Positions 52,282 to 63,474 of a DNA stretch of 64,000 nucleotides are shown here, in pieces. The stretch is taken from contig BLLK01000062.1 of NCBI GenBank assembly GCA_021927905.1, forward strand, positions 1,674,001-1,738,000, read 5' to 3'. A program made the position numbers and the translations under genes. Source of the stretch: Chaetoceros tenuissimus. Taxonomy: Eukaryota > Bacillariophyta > Thalassiosirophyceae > Chaetocerotales > Chaetocerotaceae. The notes below the pieces were generated by a model. It did not search any database. It saw only the letters and a program-made list of their open reading frames with translations, and was not told the DNA's origin. The first letter of the stretch is position 1; the number at the start of each line of letters is the position of its first letter.

Positions 52282-54277
52282 TTATGAAGCACCAAGGTTT
52301 CGAAGTGCAAGCAACCACCCCACCATCTCCTCACTTGAATTGAGTCTCATGGAGTATTTTCTAATCTTCTTTCTTTCCCTGGTTGCAAATCCAGTTTGAC
52401 CCTGTAGAGTCTCTGATAATTCAAAGGTAGAGTTTCCCATCTGCGGATTGAAGGAAATTGATGAATTTTTCAAATCAAAGGAGACTCCTGGTACCAAATG
52501 ATTGAACCAGGCCTCAGTGTTCAATACGGTTCCTTCGACAATTGATTCCTCGGTTGGTACTACCACTGGTGGTACAAGACTTTGAAATGCTTCATCAGGT
52601 TTTGTGTGAGTAATCACATTAGCATTTGGAGGGATTTCAAACAAGTGTAGATAATTGTCGGAAGTTGTTGCTGCAAGACAAGGTTTCCAAACACTCATCA
52701 TTTTGTCACTCTTCCTCCAAATTACATCGATCTTACATAACAGACCACTCAAAAGTGGAGACTGCAACTCAAAACCCTTGTCTATTTCTGGAACTCCAGT
52801 TAAGCCTGGATCATTCATTGGATCTTCACCATCGATAATATTTCCTTCTCCATTACTCTGCAATTCTTGAGCCTTTGTTCGAATTTCTTCAGACACCTCT
52901 TTCTCAAATCCCTTGATATCTGCGGTTGTCGCATCCAAATCTTCAACCACTGTATCCATGAGCGGTGGTACAGCACCCCACATCTTTTGTGCTCTCTCCA
53001 TGAACAAAACAAGCAGTTCCCTCAACCGAAAGCGTCTGTTACATTCAACCTCTTTAACTCCAGAAAACAAAGTTGATAATTCCTTCGATGATTTTTCCCA
53101 AGCTGTTGTTAGAAAAGCAACTGACATACGGTACTGCATCTCTAGAAGCCAAACATCTGTCACTGTGTTTGCATTCATTGATCCTTTTCCATTCATTTTC
53201 TGTTTTCTCGCTGCATTAAAATCCATATCAATCATTGCAGCTAGTTTGTAATACGCACCTTTTTGATGTGTGTGAGTTATTTTGAAAGTTGAGGCAAACA
53301 TGTTATTTAGCAATCAACTTACTCCATTTCTTCTGAACGTCTTCCTCTGCTCTTTTCAGTTCAAAAACAGTGCTATCACCAAGTGCACCCAAGGTAGATA
53401 CCTCAATTTCAAGTTCCTTTCTCAACCCAGTAATTTTTGTCAATGTCACATCTTTCACAAAGTTAATATTCTCAAGAAATGCGTCAGCCATTTCAAGTTG
53501 TGCAGTGATCAAAGGTTTCAAAACAGTATCTTCAGGAAGTCCATCAAAGGATGAAGTAGAAGTGTTCATCAATTCCATAGACTTCTCTAAACTGGTATTG
53601 TTATTATCTTGTTTCTTCTCCAACTTTTGATCTTTGTCAAGTTCTTTTCCATAGTAAAATGATCCACCGCTTAGGTTGGTATACTTTTTCATTCTATCCA
53701 ATTTCAGAGACTGACCTCTACGCATATCAACAGGTTTTCCTGCATAATCAATGCGATCGTCAGCTGACGCTTTGAGATAATTTGCATAGGCTTCATTCGC
53801 AACCAATGTTCCTCTAACAATGTTTTCGGCTCTGTCTGTTTCTTCATATGACTTTGACATCATATCTCTAAATGCCCGCCAGTAAATCTCTGTAGACTTT
53901 AGCTTGGAAGTATAAATTGAACGACGCTTAGCTTCATATGACCGAAGTTCATGAAATTCTGACCTGCGTTCATCCAAAGATTGTGGTTCTTTCAGAACTG
54001 GGACAGTATCAGTTGGAGGTTTACTCGGTTTAGCTTCTTTCGCCTGAGTAATCTGAGGTGATGCACTTTGAGATGAAGTACTAGATACAGTTGGTGGAGG
54101 TGGAGGAGGGGCATTTGGCATCGTTGAACCATTAGCCATATTATCTGCGTCAGGTTCAAGTTGTGGTCTAGTAGGTTGTATCTGCACTGTAGGCGATGTC
54201 GACTTTGGAGTATCATCAGGCACAAATGACGGCTCAGGATCCGGCTTCCTGACCCTTAAACTTTGAGCTGATGCCAT
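52282..54277 (-). CDS. BAR-like coiled coil plus PH-like domain protein
   Basis: Exons 54277-53323 and 53258-52282, joined over a 64-bp intron (phase 1), give 643 residues. Residues 1-100 are Pro-rich, with a run of Pro near residue 60 that could bind SH3 partners. Residues about 100-440 are long helices with a charged, BAR-like pattern (ERRSEFHELRSYEAKRRS, MQYRMSVAFLTTAWEKSSKEL). The C-terminal 120 residues carry a PH-like pattern (WKPCLAATTSDNYLHLFEI ... MRLNSSEEMVGWLLALRNL), ending on an amphipathic helix with the conserved Trp. It probably binds and bends membranes. Confidence 0.7.
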
Positions 54278-54560
54278 CTGAATCTAGTGAATTCTTATAT
54301 GGAAGTTATGAAGTAATTGACTGTGCAAGTAGAAACCGATGTAAATTACTGGACAATAATAAGTGCAATGGACAGAGGAAACGCAAAATGCGAGTTTGTG
54401 TTGTGTGTAGCACGAAGTGAAAGTGCTGGGTTCATTCTTGTTATGAAAGAATCAGAGCAAACCCGCGTGAAAGAACTAAATTATGACTACTCCTACTGTG
54501 AACAAAGACAGTTTTCAAAAAGTCATTTACAAACAGCAGTTAGTGCTAGCCGCTTATTTT

Positions 54561-56538
54561 TTATTGTATCCCAACTTCTTTTGGATGAGGTAGACCGTCT
54601 TCAAAAATATGGTTGTCAATGACATCTTCTAATAGATCTCTGCATTTAATCTTCGCACCAAGTTTTATGCAGAGATTGAACGCACCAGCCAACTTTCTAT
54701 GTAAAGTATAAACTTCTTCTGGAGGTGGGGTCAGACGGTGTTGCAAGAACGCCGAGCCATGATCGGAAATTCTCCCAGTTATACCCGAGTCCTTGAAATC
54801 ATACTCTTCGTCTGTTGAAAATGGTTCGCCGAGCGTAAAACCACTCATTTTATGTGCTTCTAACATAATGTCATTTTCTTCGCCAGTGAGAAATCCCATC
54901 CGATGAGATTGCTCCATCAGTGTCTCAGTATCATTGTTTGCACACGCCCACACAATTCTGAGGTATCCATCAACAAATGATTTACTGTACTCTCGAGCTG
55001 ACCCAAAGTCAATCAGGAATGTTGTTCCAGTTCCAACATCATATAGAAAGTTTCCCCACTGAAGTGGCAGTCCAGTTAGTCTATAAGTTCTATATTACAA
55101 TACAATGCATGCAACAACATTCTTTTGACATACTTACATTTGGATCAGTCTGCATAAATCTCCATAGGAACAATTCTTTCACAGTTAATCTCATGATGTT
55201 TCTACCTATTCTATTTCTTTCTTCTTGGTCCAAAAATGCAACTTTATCAATCGTTCCACCTGGACAATATTCAGTTGTCAAAATATTTTTAGTGGAATGA
55301 TTTGACATAACTCCTGGAACTCTGAACTTCGCAGCTTTTAATTCTGGACAATTGTGAATTAAATCCTGTAACCTTTCTTGATTTGTAGCTTCTCGAATAT
55401 AATCACATTCTACTTTCAATTCATCTCTTCCAACTTCGATAACTCTATCAATAAACAGACCCTTTGGGGCAAATCCTGACATTTTTACCAACATGGTCAA
55501 ATTCCTCAAATCACTTTCTATTGAGTCTGCTACTCCAGGATACTTTTGATATATACAACATTTCGTAGTTAGAGTCAGCTTCCAAATCTGAAAAGACAAC
55601 CTAGAAAAACAAAACTTGACTTACTTGTACTTTTACTACAACTGTTTTTTCAATTCCATTTTCGACTATCTTTGCTCGATGGACTTGACCTATCGATGCA
55701 GCTGCAAAAGGCAATTCCTGTACAAGTTTGAAAATAAGTAAAATTTGTCTCGCCGAAAACTCTAGTTATCCGCCACAATACTTACCTCAAATTCAACAAA
55801 CTTATCTCTCCAATTCTCTCCAAATTCTTTCTCCAATTGGCCATGAAGTTGTTGCAAAGGCATGGCGTCTGCTCCTTGCCGGACTTGTTCCAGCGCACGA
55901 GCCATTGGAGCAGGAAGCAGTGTCTCGTCTTGTATTGACAGCATCTGACCAAGTTTTAAAGCGGCACCTCTCATTCTACAAAGTGTTTTTGCAAGTCTAT
56001 CTGCATTTGCATCATTAGCTACGATCGGAGAAGATGAATTTGATCCCAAAGATACAATCCTAGATGCAGCTTCTACCACTGTTCCAGCAACTAATCCAAT
56101 TCCTAATGACGCAAATCCTGCCGCCCTACCTATTCTGGTGGAAGGCACAGCCTGCCCTTCTTGGAGAAGGTCAGGCGTAGTTTCAATCAAGGGTATTTCT
56201 CGTGGTTGTTCTTTTGTAATTTCTTTGCCAAATGATTTCAATTCATCCACTTTATGTTCAACATTCATGATAGGCTTTACATCACTTTCATCACTTTCTA
56301 CCGCCGTCTTCATTGTTGTTACTTGATCGAGTTGCATATCTGTTTCTACTGTTTTTATGTTTGATGGCACCATAGTACCCGCTGCTTTCACGGCTGTCCT
56401 TGCATTCTGTGCCAGGTCAACTCCATGTTTTGTCAAGGCTGATGCTCCACTTGCACCCTCTTTTGCAACGAGACTTGTTGCGGCAACTACTACCTGACGA
56501 AAACCGCTAGCTACTCTTATCCAATTTGCTGCTGACAT
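54561..56538 (-). CDS. COQ8: COQ8/ADCK-family atypical kinase
   Basis: Four exons, 56538-55786, 55717-55625, 55542-55138 and 55058-54561, give 582 residues. COQ8/ADCK3 supports ubiquinone synthesis in mitochondria. Seen: KLGQMLSIQD (KxGQ, about 195-204), the Ala-rich loop AAASIGQVH in place of the usual Gly loop, VVVKVQYPGVADSIESDLRNL, and NFLYD with LIDFGSARE (Asp-Phe-Gly). All four are ADCK signatures. Splice sites restore VQ-YPG and DPN-WGNFLYD. Exon 3 could use a different AG upstream; this one restores the family motif. The N-terminal 130 residues are Ala/Val-rich and may include a mitochondrial presequence. Confidence 0.92.
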
Positions 56539-56887
56539 GTTTGGTATATATTTTTTGAATGTTCTTTACACACAGTGCATTCTAAAATGAAATGAAAGCT
56601 CTAAAAAAGAAGGAGAAATTCGCTAATGCCTAATGCGCTGGCTTTGGTTGTGATCGTTATCGTCTGTCCCTTTCACCAAAATTAGGGTTCCCAAACTGAT
56701 GGCTGAGATCCATTCTCCACCAACGAAAGAAAAGTGTAGCTATGACCACATGACCACGTACAACAACGCACAAACATAAAGATTCTTCTCCCTCTCCCAT
56801 CACTTAACTACCGGTACTCTATTACCAATTACTCTATTACTTACCATTTCATTGAATCCATACCGTGTATACAAAATCACTTGACCA
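56539..56887. promoter_or_regulatory. Divergent promoter region between COQ8 and carrier genes
   Basis: 349 bp between outward-reading starts. No named motif seen. Confidence 0.4.
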
Positions 56888-57870
56888 ATGTTTCCATCAA
56901 AGCCATATACTTTTGCTACATCGCCAGCGCCACCTCAACCTTTGTCGAAACCAGTAATCTTTGCGACTTCCGGAATCGGAGGATGTCTTGGTTGGTGCAT
57001 TGTTCATCCATGTAATACCCTTGCAGTGCGTTGGAATCTTGCATCTATGCAGGGAAAGAAGTTTTCTTTTGGAAATATGATCAAGGAGTCTGGATGGGCC
57101 AGTCTTTACGATGGATTGGGAGCTGGTATCTGGCGTCAAGTCTTTTATGCAACTACAAGATTTGGTTTGTTTGAAACTTTCAGAGATAAACTCCATGAAT
57201 ACCGTGGAAAGACTGATTTTGCTGGAAGGTATGTCGAGTAATTATTTTTCTGGCAATTTTACATATAATAACCTCACTTCGATACAATAAAAGAGTTGCT
57301 GTTGGAGCTTTGTCTGGTGGAATTGCAGCATATATATCTTGTCCAGCAGAAGTAGCAGTTGTAAGAATGTCAAATGATTCTAGTCTTCCAGCAGCTGAGA
57401 GAAGAAATTACAAAGGTATTGTAGATGCTGGACAGCGTATTATCAAAGAGGAGGGTGTAGCTGCTTTCTGGCGTGGATCGACCCCATTTGTTCAACGTGC
57501 AATGATGGTTGGAGTATTCCAGGTTGCAACTCTTGATCAATTCAAAGAACTTTACGTTCGTCAATTCAATCAAAAGAAAAATTCTATTCCAAATGTATTT
57601 TGTGCTGCAATGACTTCTGGATTATTATATTCTCTTGCAACTATGCCTCTTGAAGGAGCAAAGAATAGAATGGCATCACAAAAGCCTGGACCAGATGGAA
57701 AGCTACCATACAAGGGCACTTTACAGACCATTCAGACTGTTAGCAAGCAAGAAGGATTTTCTGCATTGTATAATGGATTCCTTCCTTACTATGCACGTTG
57801 TGGAGGACACACTGTTTCTATGTTTGTCATTGTACAAGTTATGAGAGATTTTTATCAAAAGAGTCATTAA
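56888..57870 (+). CDS. Mitochondrial 2-oxoglutarate/malate-type carrier (SLC25A11-like)
   Basis: Exons 56888-57228 and 57294-57870, joined over a 65-bp intron, give 305 residues, the usual SLC25 size. Three repeats are present; signatures include HPCNTLAVRWN, CPAEVAVVRMSNDSSLPAAERRNYKG and MPLEGAKNRMASQ. The EVAVVRM...LP...RR.Y block and the end GFLPYYARCGGHTVSMF closely resemble oxoglutarate carrier (EVALIRM, GFTPYYARLGPHTV). It would exchange 2-oxoglutarate and malate across the inner membrane. No presequence is needed. It ends 40 bp before the convergent stomatin stop. Confidence 0.88.
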
Positions 57871-57910
57871 ACTTATCACACTCGTTTTTGAAAAAATTAA
57901 CTTTCAATAG

Positions 57911-58891
57911 TTACTGAATCAAACTATGCACATTATATGGTACATTTTCTTGGGATGGAAACATGAGAACCTTGGTGCTACTGGATTCCGAGAATTTTCC
58001 TTGGGTTTCGAGGTATTGCTTCAATCTCAAAAATTGCACTGATTCTTTGATTGCACTAGTTTGTGGATCATTATCTTTTTCAATTGCTTTTGCGATAGTT
58101 TCGATGGCGACTTTGATACCTTCCGCTTCTAATCTTTGTCTTTCAGCTTCAGCTTGGGAAGACATGATTAAACTTGTCTTCTTTGCTTCAGCATCTTTCA
58201 CCAATGCCGCTGCATGTCCTTCTGCTTCATTGATCAGTTTTGACTTTTCACCCTCACTTTGAAGAATAGATGCTCTCTTCTGTCTATCTGCAGCAATTTG
58301 ACTTTCTAAAGCTCTTAAAATCTCTTGTGATGGCTGCAGATGTTGAATTTCTACTCGGGTAATTTGAATACCCCAATCCATGCAGACGTCGTTCAAGGAA
58401 TGCAAGAGGGACTTATTCAAAGCGCTTCTAGACGAAAATGCTTCCTCAAGTGTAATGCTTCCAATTTCTTCCCTCACTCTTGTCAAGCACAGATTTTTAA
58501 CTGCATTTTTTACATTGAAGACTTTGTAACATGCATCATGCATATTGACAATTTTGAGATACACTATTGCATCAGCAGTAATAGGTGCGTTATCAAGTGA
58601 AAAGCATTCTTGTGGTGGGACATCAAGCACTTGTTCCCTAATAGTTTCATAAAAACTGATTGATTCAAATGGATGGAAAATGAAATGAATACCAGGTCCG
58701 AGTTTCCTATTGAATTGGCCCAGACGTTCTACAAGACACTCATCACCAGTGGATAAAATTTTCACACATGATGCAGCCAAACAAGCTGCTCCTACAGCAC
58801 ACGCTGGGATGATAGCATCTCTATGTATGAAAGCTGTACAATGAACTGCAAGCAAAAGGCATAGTACTGAAAGGAATGATCTTTTCTCCAT
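57911..58891 (-). CDS. Stomatin-like SPFH/band 7 protein with a plastid-type leader
   Basis: Single exon, 326 residues. The SPFH domain begins LVERLGQFNRKLGPGIHFIFHP and continues VPPQECFSLDNAPITADAIVYLKI, then helix ESQIAADRQKRASILQSEGEK and EAEGHAAALVKDAEAKK, the coiled region of stomatin-like 2 proteins. The leader KRSFLSVLCLLLAVHCTAFIHRD is a signal peptide ending in AF, as in plastid precursors, followed by a second hydrophobic stretch (AVGAACLAASC). Stomatins form ring oligomers on membranes; location here is inferred. Confidence 0.88.
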   Translation of the reverse strand: MEKRSFLSVLCLLLAVHCTAFIHRDAIIPACAVGAACLAASCVKILSTGDECLVERLGQFNRKLGPGIHFIFHPFESISFYETIREQVLDVPPQECFSLDNAPITADAIVYLKIVNMHDACYKVFNVKNAVKNLCLTRVREEIGSITLEEAFSSRSALNKSLLHSLNDVCMDWGIQITRVEIQHLQPSQEILRALESQIAADRQKRASILQSEGEKSKLINEAEGHAAALVKDAEAKKTSLIMSSQAEAERQRLEAEGIKVAIETIAKAIEKDNDPQTSAIKESVQFLRLKQYLETQGKFSESSSTKVLMFPSQENVPYNVHSLIQ

Positions 58892-59114
58892 CGTAGAAAT
58901 GTAAGATCATAGAGGAAGGCATAAAAAATGAAACAATGATGCAAAGAATCTTTTTCCCATGTCGACTAGGTAGATACTGCCCTCATCATGACACTTGACA
59001 TCACTCCCACTGATGTGCATCGCAATTCGCATCCATCATCCAATCTCTTCTCTTCTTCCGATTAGAGATTAGATGAAATCATAAAAAGGAAGAAACATTC
59101 AATAATAATAGAAA

Positions 59115-60047
59115 ATGAAGATCCTAGTTGGTGTGAAAAGGGTTGTCGACTATGCCGTCAAAGTCAGAGTTGGCGCTAATGGTGTCGAGCTAAAAAATGT
59201 GAAAATGTCTATGAATCCATTTTGTGAAATTGCGACGGAGGCAGCAGTTAGACTGAAGGAGAACAAAGCCGCTAATGTTTCAGAAGTGGTGGCAGTTAGT
59301 GTTGGTCCGAAGCAGTGTCAGGATACTCTTAGAACCGCTTTAGCTATGGGATGTGATCGTGCAATCCACGTCAAAACAGATTTGAGGGGGGATTACATGG
59401 AGCTTCAATCTGATTCGGTTGCAAAGATTTTCCAAAAGATTGTTGAAGAAAAGGAACAGAATACTGACTTGGTTCTTCTAGGAAAGCAATCCATTGACTC
59501 TGATTGCGGTCAAGTCGGCCCAATGTTGGCAGGCTTTTTGAACTACCCACAAGCAACCTTTGCTGCCAATATTGATTTAGATGGTGATGGACTCAAAGTA
59601 GAAAGAGAAACTGACTCAGGAACAGAAACAATCAAAATTCCCAGTTTACCTGCTGTTATTACTTGCGATCTTCGTTTGGTGAGTTGTCTTTTTTCATACT
59701 GTAATGCCTGATACCCATGCTTTCCCCTTTTACCATTGAACTCACGACTTGCTTCTATCAGAATGAGCCAAGATATGCAACATTACCAAACATCATGAAA
59801 GCAAAAAAGAAGAAGATTGATACGATTGATGCAAATGATCTCGGTGTTGATTTGACCGTAAGTATCCAAGCATTGACTTTTCCTATTCAAGTGACATATT
59901 CCATCTCATAAAAATATATTTCTCTCCTAGGCAAAAAATAAGGTTTTAGAAGTCTATGAACCACCTCCAAGAAAGGAAGGAATAGTTGTTGAAGATGTGG
60001 ATGAATTGATTGCAAAATTAAAGAATGAAGCAGGATTACTTCAATAA
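59115..60047 (+). CDS. ETFB: Electron transfer flavoprotein beta subunit (ETFB)
   Basis: Exons 59115-59678, 59762-59857 and 59931-60047 give 258 residues, the family's usual length. The ETF beta signature is clear: [86 protein letters not shown]. Splice joins fit the conserved [19 protein letters not shown] segment exactly. With the alpha subunit it carries electrons from acyl-CoA and amino-acid dehydrogenases to the ubiquinone pool in mitochondria. Confidence 0.97.
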
Positions 60048-60242
60048 GAGATTTTCATAGAACATTTTTTGTATTTGTAAAGTGTCATTAAGATGAAATG
60101 ACAACAACTACTATCTTAGTATTTCGAAGTGTTTGACATTAGTATGTACAGCATACATTTATAGTTTTTAAAACTAGAAGACTTAGTTTTATTCAATCCA
60201 ATATACATGCGATTGTGTCTGATTCCAATGCGATTGTTTTCA

Positions 60243-60891
60243 CTACGAGCAAAGCATATCATCTATAACATCCAATATTTCATCCCATGGCTCAAAAAAG
60301 TGAGAGACGCCGCCTTTTATTTCAGAATATTTAAAAGTTGGTCCTTTCATTTTGACAGCGATGTATCTTGCCTCTTTTACTGGAATGAGGTGATCATCAA
60401 CTCCATGAAAACAGTGTATCTTTTCGGCCCCCTTTTTCATTTTCTCCCAATTCCATGGCCGACTAAAGTATTCACTTCTCCTTTCGTATTCATCTCCAAG
60501 GTCCGTATAGGCAGCTGCAACTAATAAAACTCCTTTCAATTTGCAAACTTCATCATTTTCAAGTAGGCGCATAGCACATGCCGCACCTGAACTATGACCA
60601 ACCACAATTGTATTCTCGTCCAACCCAATTTCATCACGCAGAAATGGAATCCAAATAGATTCTTTGCAACCATTTGGATCAGGAAAATCTCGTAAAACAC
60701 ATTCATCGACATTTTGCTTTTTCAAAACCTCATTGGCAAACCATGAATACCAATTCACTCTTGCAACTGGACTACAGCCCATTCCTTGGAAAAGAAAGCG
60801 AAAAAATATTAAAAAATGAGGTATTGACATTTACGTATGCATTGGATCTTTGAATGAAGTTGAACATACCTGGTATCAAAACAATCCTCAT
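60243..60891 (-). CDS. RBBP9/YdeN-family serine hydrolase
   Basis: A 22-bp first exon, 60891-60870, joins 60784-60243 over an 85-bp intron, giving 187 residues. It starts MRIVLIPGMG, then NWYSWF, RDFPDP, ESIWIPFL, the nucleophile VVGHSSGAACAMR (Ser), LGDEYERRSEYFSRPWNWEKM and the C-terminal His in GGVSHFFE. This matches RBBP9 motif for motif (human GHSSGA, DLGDENERASGYF). The family are alpha/beta serine hydrolases. The tiny first exon is supported by restoring the conserved IPGMG/IPGNG start. Confidence 0.9.
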
Positions 60892-61224
60892 CCTTCACTC
60901 TTCTTCGCGACTTAAAATTAAAGTATACTGTCTATAGGGTACTTTATGTATACAACGAGTAATGAGAGTTGTTCAATAACTTGAATTCAATTAGATTAAG
61001 GATTTCTATTTTCTATCATTGTATCTTTGGAGGTGTCACATAAAAGAGGGTGACAAAAGAACCAGAAAATAGATTCGGTTCGTTGATGACATCCATTCAT
61101 TTTCCTGCATCCTGCAACCTTTTCCTGCAAAGTACAACATACAACAAAGCAAACTTATCATCAATCAAGTGAAACAAAATATCAAGCCAAATATAATTTA
61201 CTAGATATCTGAAATCGTATTAGA
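60892..61224. promoter_or_regulatory. Divergent promoter region between RBBP9-like and RRP46 genes
   Basis: 333 bp between outward-reading starts. Nothing recognised. Confidence 0.4.
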
Positions 61225-61986
61225 ATGACAGTATCATCCTCTACGAAATTGCGAAGACCAGATGGGAGAAGTAGTGGAGGGTCACTACGACCATTAGCGG
61301 CTGAAGTTTCGTGTCTTTCGCGAGCAGATGGATCTGCTAAATTTAGTTCAGGTTCTACCCAAGTGCTAGCTGCAGTTTATGGCCCTGCAGCTCCTCGTAT
61401 ACCATCTAGAGAAAGAGCAAATGAAGCAGTTGTAGCAGTTGTGTTTAAATTTGGTACCAAATCAGCGGCAACAGCAGACAATACAACCAGTATGCATCCT
61501 GGATATGGAGCAAATGAACGTGAATTAGAACGATTCGTTGGAGATTCTCTCATGGCATGTATTAAAATTGATGATTATCCAAGAAATGTGATTGAAGTTG
61601 TGATTCAAGTGATTAAATCTGATGGTTCTCTGATTGCAACTGCACTGAACGCAGCGACATTGGCACTTTTGGACGCCGGAATACAAATGAAATCTTTACC
61701 TATTGCGACAACATGCTTGGTACCAACCAATGGAATAGATGGAGGATATAGATTTGATCCAACTTCTGAAGAAGAAGTTAGTGAAGATTATTCTGTATTG
61801 GTTGTATCAACAGATTCTGTGGAAGAAGGTGTCATTTCATCAATAACATTTGGTGCATTTCAATTAGATTCATTCTTGGCATGTGCGGAAGGTGCAAGAA
61901 AAGCTAGCAAAGCAGTTATTGCATTTATGAGAATAGCCATAGAACAAAAGATAACAAGAGAAGCAAAAACTCTGTGGTCATCCTAA
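61225..61986 (+). CDS. RRP46: RNA exosome subunit RRP46 (EXOSC5-like)
   Basis: Single exon, 253 residues. An RNase PH fold: RPDGRSSGGSLRPLAAEVSCLSRADGSAKFSSGSTQVLAAVYGPA, the start of RRP46 (human MRPLACEQGLLSRADGSASF...VLAGVYGP), then IEVVIQVIKSDGSLIATALNAATLALLDAGI. RRP46 is one of six ring subunits of the exosome, without catalytic activity in most eukaryotes. It is slightly longer than human EXOSC5 (235) with a polar C-terminal insertion. Confidence 0.92.
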   Translation: MTVSSSTKLRRPDGRSSGGSLRPLAAEVSCLSRADGSAKFSSGSTQVLAAVYGPAAPRIPSRERANEAVVAVVFKFGTKSAATADNTTSMHPGYGANERELERFVGDSLMACIKIDDYPRNVIEVVIQVIKSDGSLIATALNAATLALLDAGIQMKSLPIATTCLVPTNGIDGGYRFDPTSEEEVSEDYSVLVVSTDSVEEGVISSITFGAFQLDSFLACAEGARKASKAVIAFMRIAIEQKITREAKTLWSS

Positions 61987-62346
61987 AATAAAATGAATTA
62001 TTCTTCGTAAATTTTATTACACGAAATAAAACTTAGTTGGAAACATAGATATAGATTGGAATCATTCTTGCAATACAACAGTTGTTTTTTCTTTTCTTGG
62101 ACAGTTAGGAATCCACAGTTAGGCTGTGAACAGAAGAGCTACAATACGGTATTGTAGCTAGAGAAGAGAGAATTGTGTTTCTCCTTTTCTGTCTGTCCAT
62201 CGCCCTTTTGACAGTACATCCAGTACGTACTATGCATAGCGCGTGGAGTGGTGGATTTATTTTTTGTTGAATGTAATAGTAGTACTAGTGTAATAGTTCA
62301 TATTGTGGTTCCTTTGTATTTATTGATTCTACAATTAACAGACATC
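61987..62346. promoter_or_regulatory. Intergenic, 5' of the zinc-finger gene
   Basis: 360 bp between tandem plus-strand genes, holding the RRP46 3' end and the zinc-finger promoter. A frame continuous with the next gene runs back to 62248 but has no ATG before 62347. Confidence 0.45.
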
Positions 62347-63435
62347 ATGGAACTAGGTACTGCAACTTCAGCTACACTACAAGTTGGCGAGTCCAAAATG
62401 GAAGTAGGAGAATCTCCGAGCAAAACTAAAAGAAAAAATTCTGACGATAGTGACACTTCCAATCTTTTGGAATACAACGTTGAAGCAAGTGGACCCGAAA
62501 AGATTGCAATTATCCAACAAGCATCCAATGGAAATGTTGTAGCCATAGAAGGCGGTCTTTATACCACAGAATCCAACGAGATTGATAGAAAAATGAGATG
62601 TCTAAAACAACTTTCACTTGCCAGAAAGTTTCGAGCAGTAATGGAGAGAGCGGTTCAAGACGCAGAACGTTGTGATAGCAAGGAAGAAGCACTTGAAATT
62701 CTCAAGCAAAATAAAAACATTATTCTTCAAATGACATCTCTCACTGATGCTGTAAGAGGAAACTATACTCAGGATTCATACGATGATTATGTAGTGATGA
62801 ATGAAGGTCGAAGAGAATTGAAAAATCACTTATCTTGTCAAACCGTTTTAGCTGACTTTCGGAAAAAGATGGCTTATGAGCATAGCAATGAACTATCAAC
62901 TATCGAACATCGAGAAGAGCAACTCGCGCGACAAAATGATTTGGAAAAAATTGCAAATGGAGGTCAACCTACAGATAATCAGGGTGATCTTTCAGATGCG
63001 GCTCTTGGAAAAAAGAGAAGAGCTGAAGATTCAAACAAGATGGGCACCTCTCCGAAAGCTGCATCAACCAATCATTCCTCATCTTTGCTATCAGAAAGTA
63101 AGAAAACGAAAAAATCATCTCCTGGGAAAAAACAGACTGCGTCAAAACCAAAGAAAGCAAAGAGGTCTCAAAGGAGAATATGTCACTATTGTAAACAAAG
63201 TAGCAAGGATTTCTTACCATGTCAATATTGGCATCCAAATGGCAAACAATGCAAAAAGACTTTTTGCTTGAATTGTCTGGACTCAAACCCGAAATTTGAG
63301 TATTCTCGTGATGAATTCTTTTGTCCTTTTTGCCTTTCCACTTGCGACTGTGAGGCTTGTATAAGAGCACAAGAAGCTGAACGGCATTCGTCGAGATCAT
63401 CCTCTAGAAGAATATCGAGTTCAATGTCATTTTAG
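62347..63435 (+). CDS. CDCA7-type zinc-finger protein (zf-4CXXC_R1)
   Basis: 362 residues from the first ATG (62347). The N-terminal half is helical and acidic/basic (LKQLSLARKFRAVMERAVQDAERC). A Lys-rich stretch at about 255-285 is a nuclear signal (KKTKKSSPGKKQ). Residues about 287-345 contain the C-terminal domain: CHYCKQSSKDFLPC, then CKKTFCLNC and FFCPFCLSTCDCEAC, the 4-CxxC/R1 pattern of CDCA7 and of some JmjC proteins. CDCA7 recruits the HELLS/DDM1 remodeller to chromatin in animals and plants. Whether this is a true CDCA7 ortholog or another R1 protein is open. Confidence 0.82.
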   Translation: MELGTATSATLQVGESKMEVGESPSKTKRKNSDDSDTSNLLEYNVEASGPEKIAIIQQASNGNVVAIEGGLYTTESNEIDRKMRCLKQLSLARKFRAVMERAVQDAERCDSKEEALEILKQNKNIILQMTSLTDAVRGNYTQDSYDDYVVMNEGRRELKNHLSCQTVLADFRKKMAYEHSNELSTIEHREEQLARQNDLEKIANGGQPTDNQGDLSDAALGKKRRAEDSNKMGTSPKAASTNHSSSLLSESKKTKKSSPGKKQTASKPKKAKRSQRRICHYCKQSSKDFLPCQYWHPNGKQCKKTFCLNCLDSNPKFEYSRDEFFCPFCLSTCDCEACIRAQEAERHSSRSSSRRISSSMSF

Positions 63436-63474
63436 CTTTCTGTGTATTTTTTAATTAAATCAAATGTTTTATCA

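Noticed and set aside
54317-54622. 101-codon plus-strand frame between BAR-PH and COQ8 genes
   Set aside because: Starts at TTG and overlaps the coding end of the COQ8 gene on the other strand.
62248-62346. Upstream extension of the zinc-finger gene
   Set aside because: The frame is open but begins at GTG; the first ATG is at 62347 and gives a better N-terminus.
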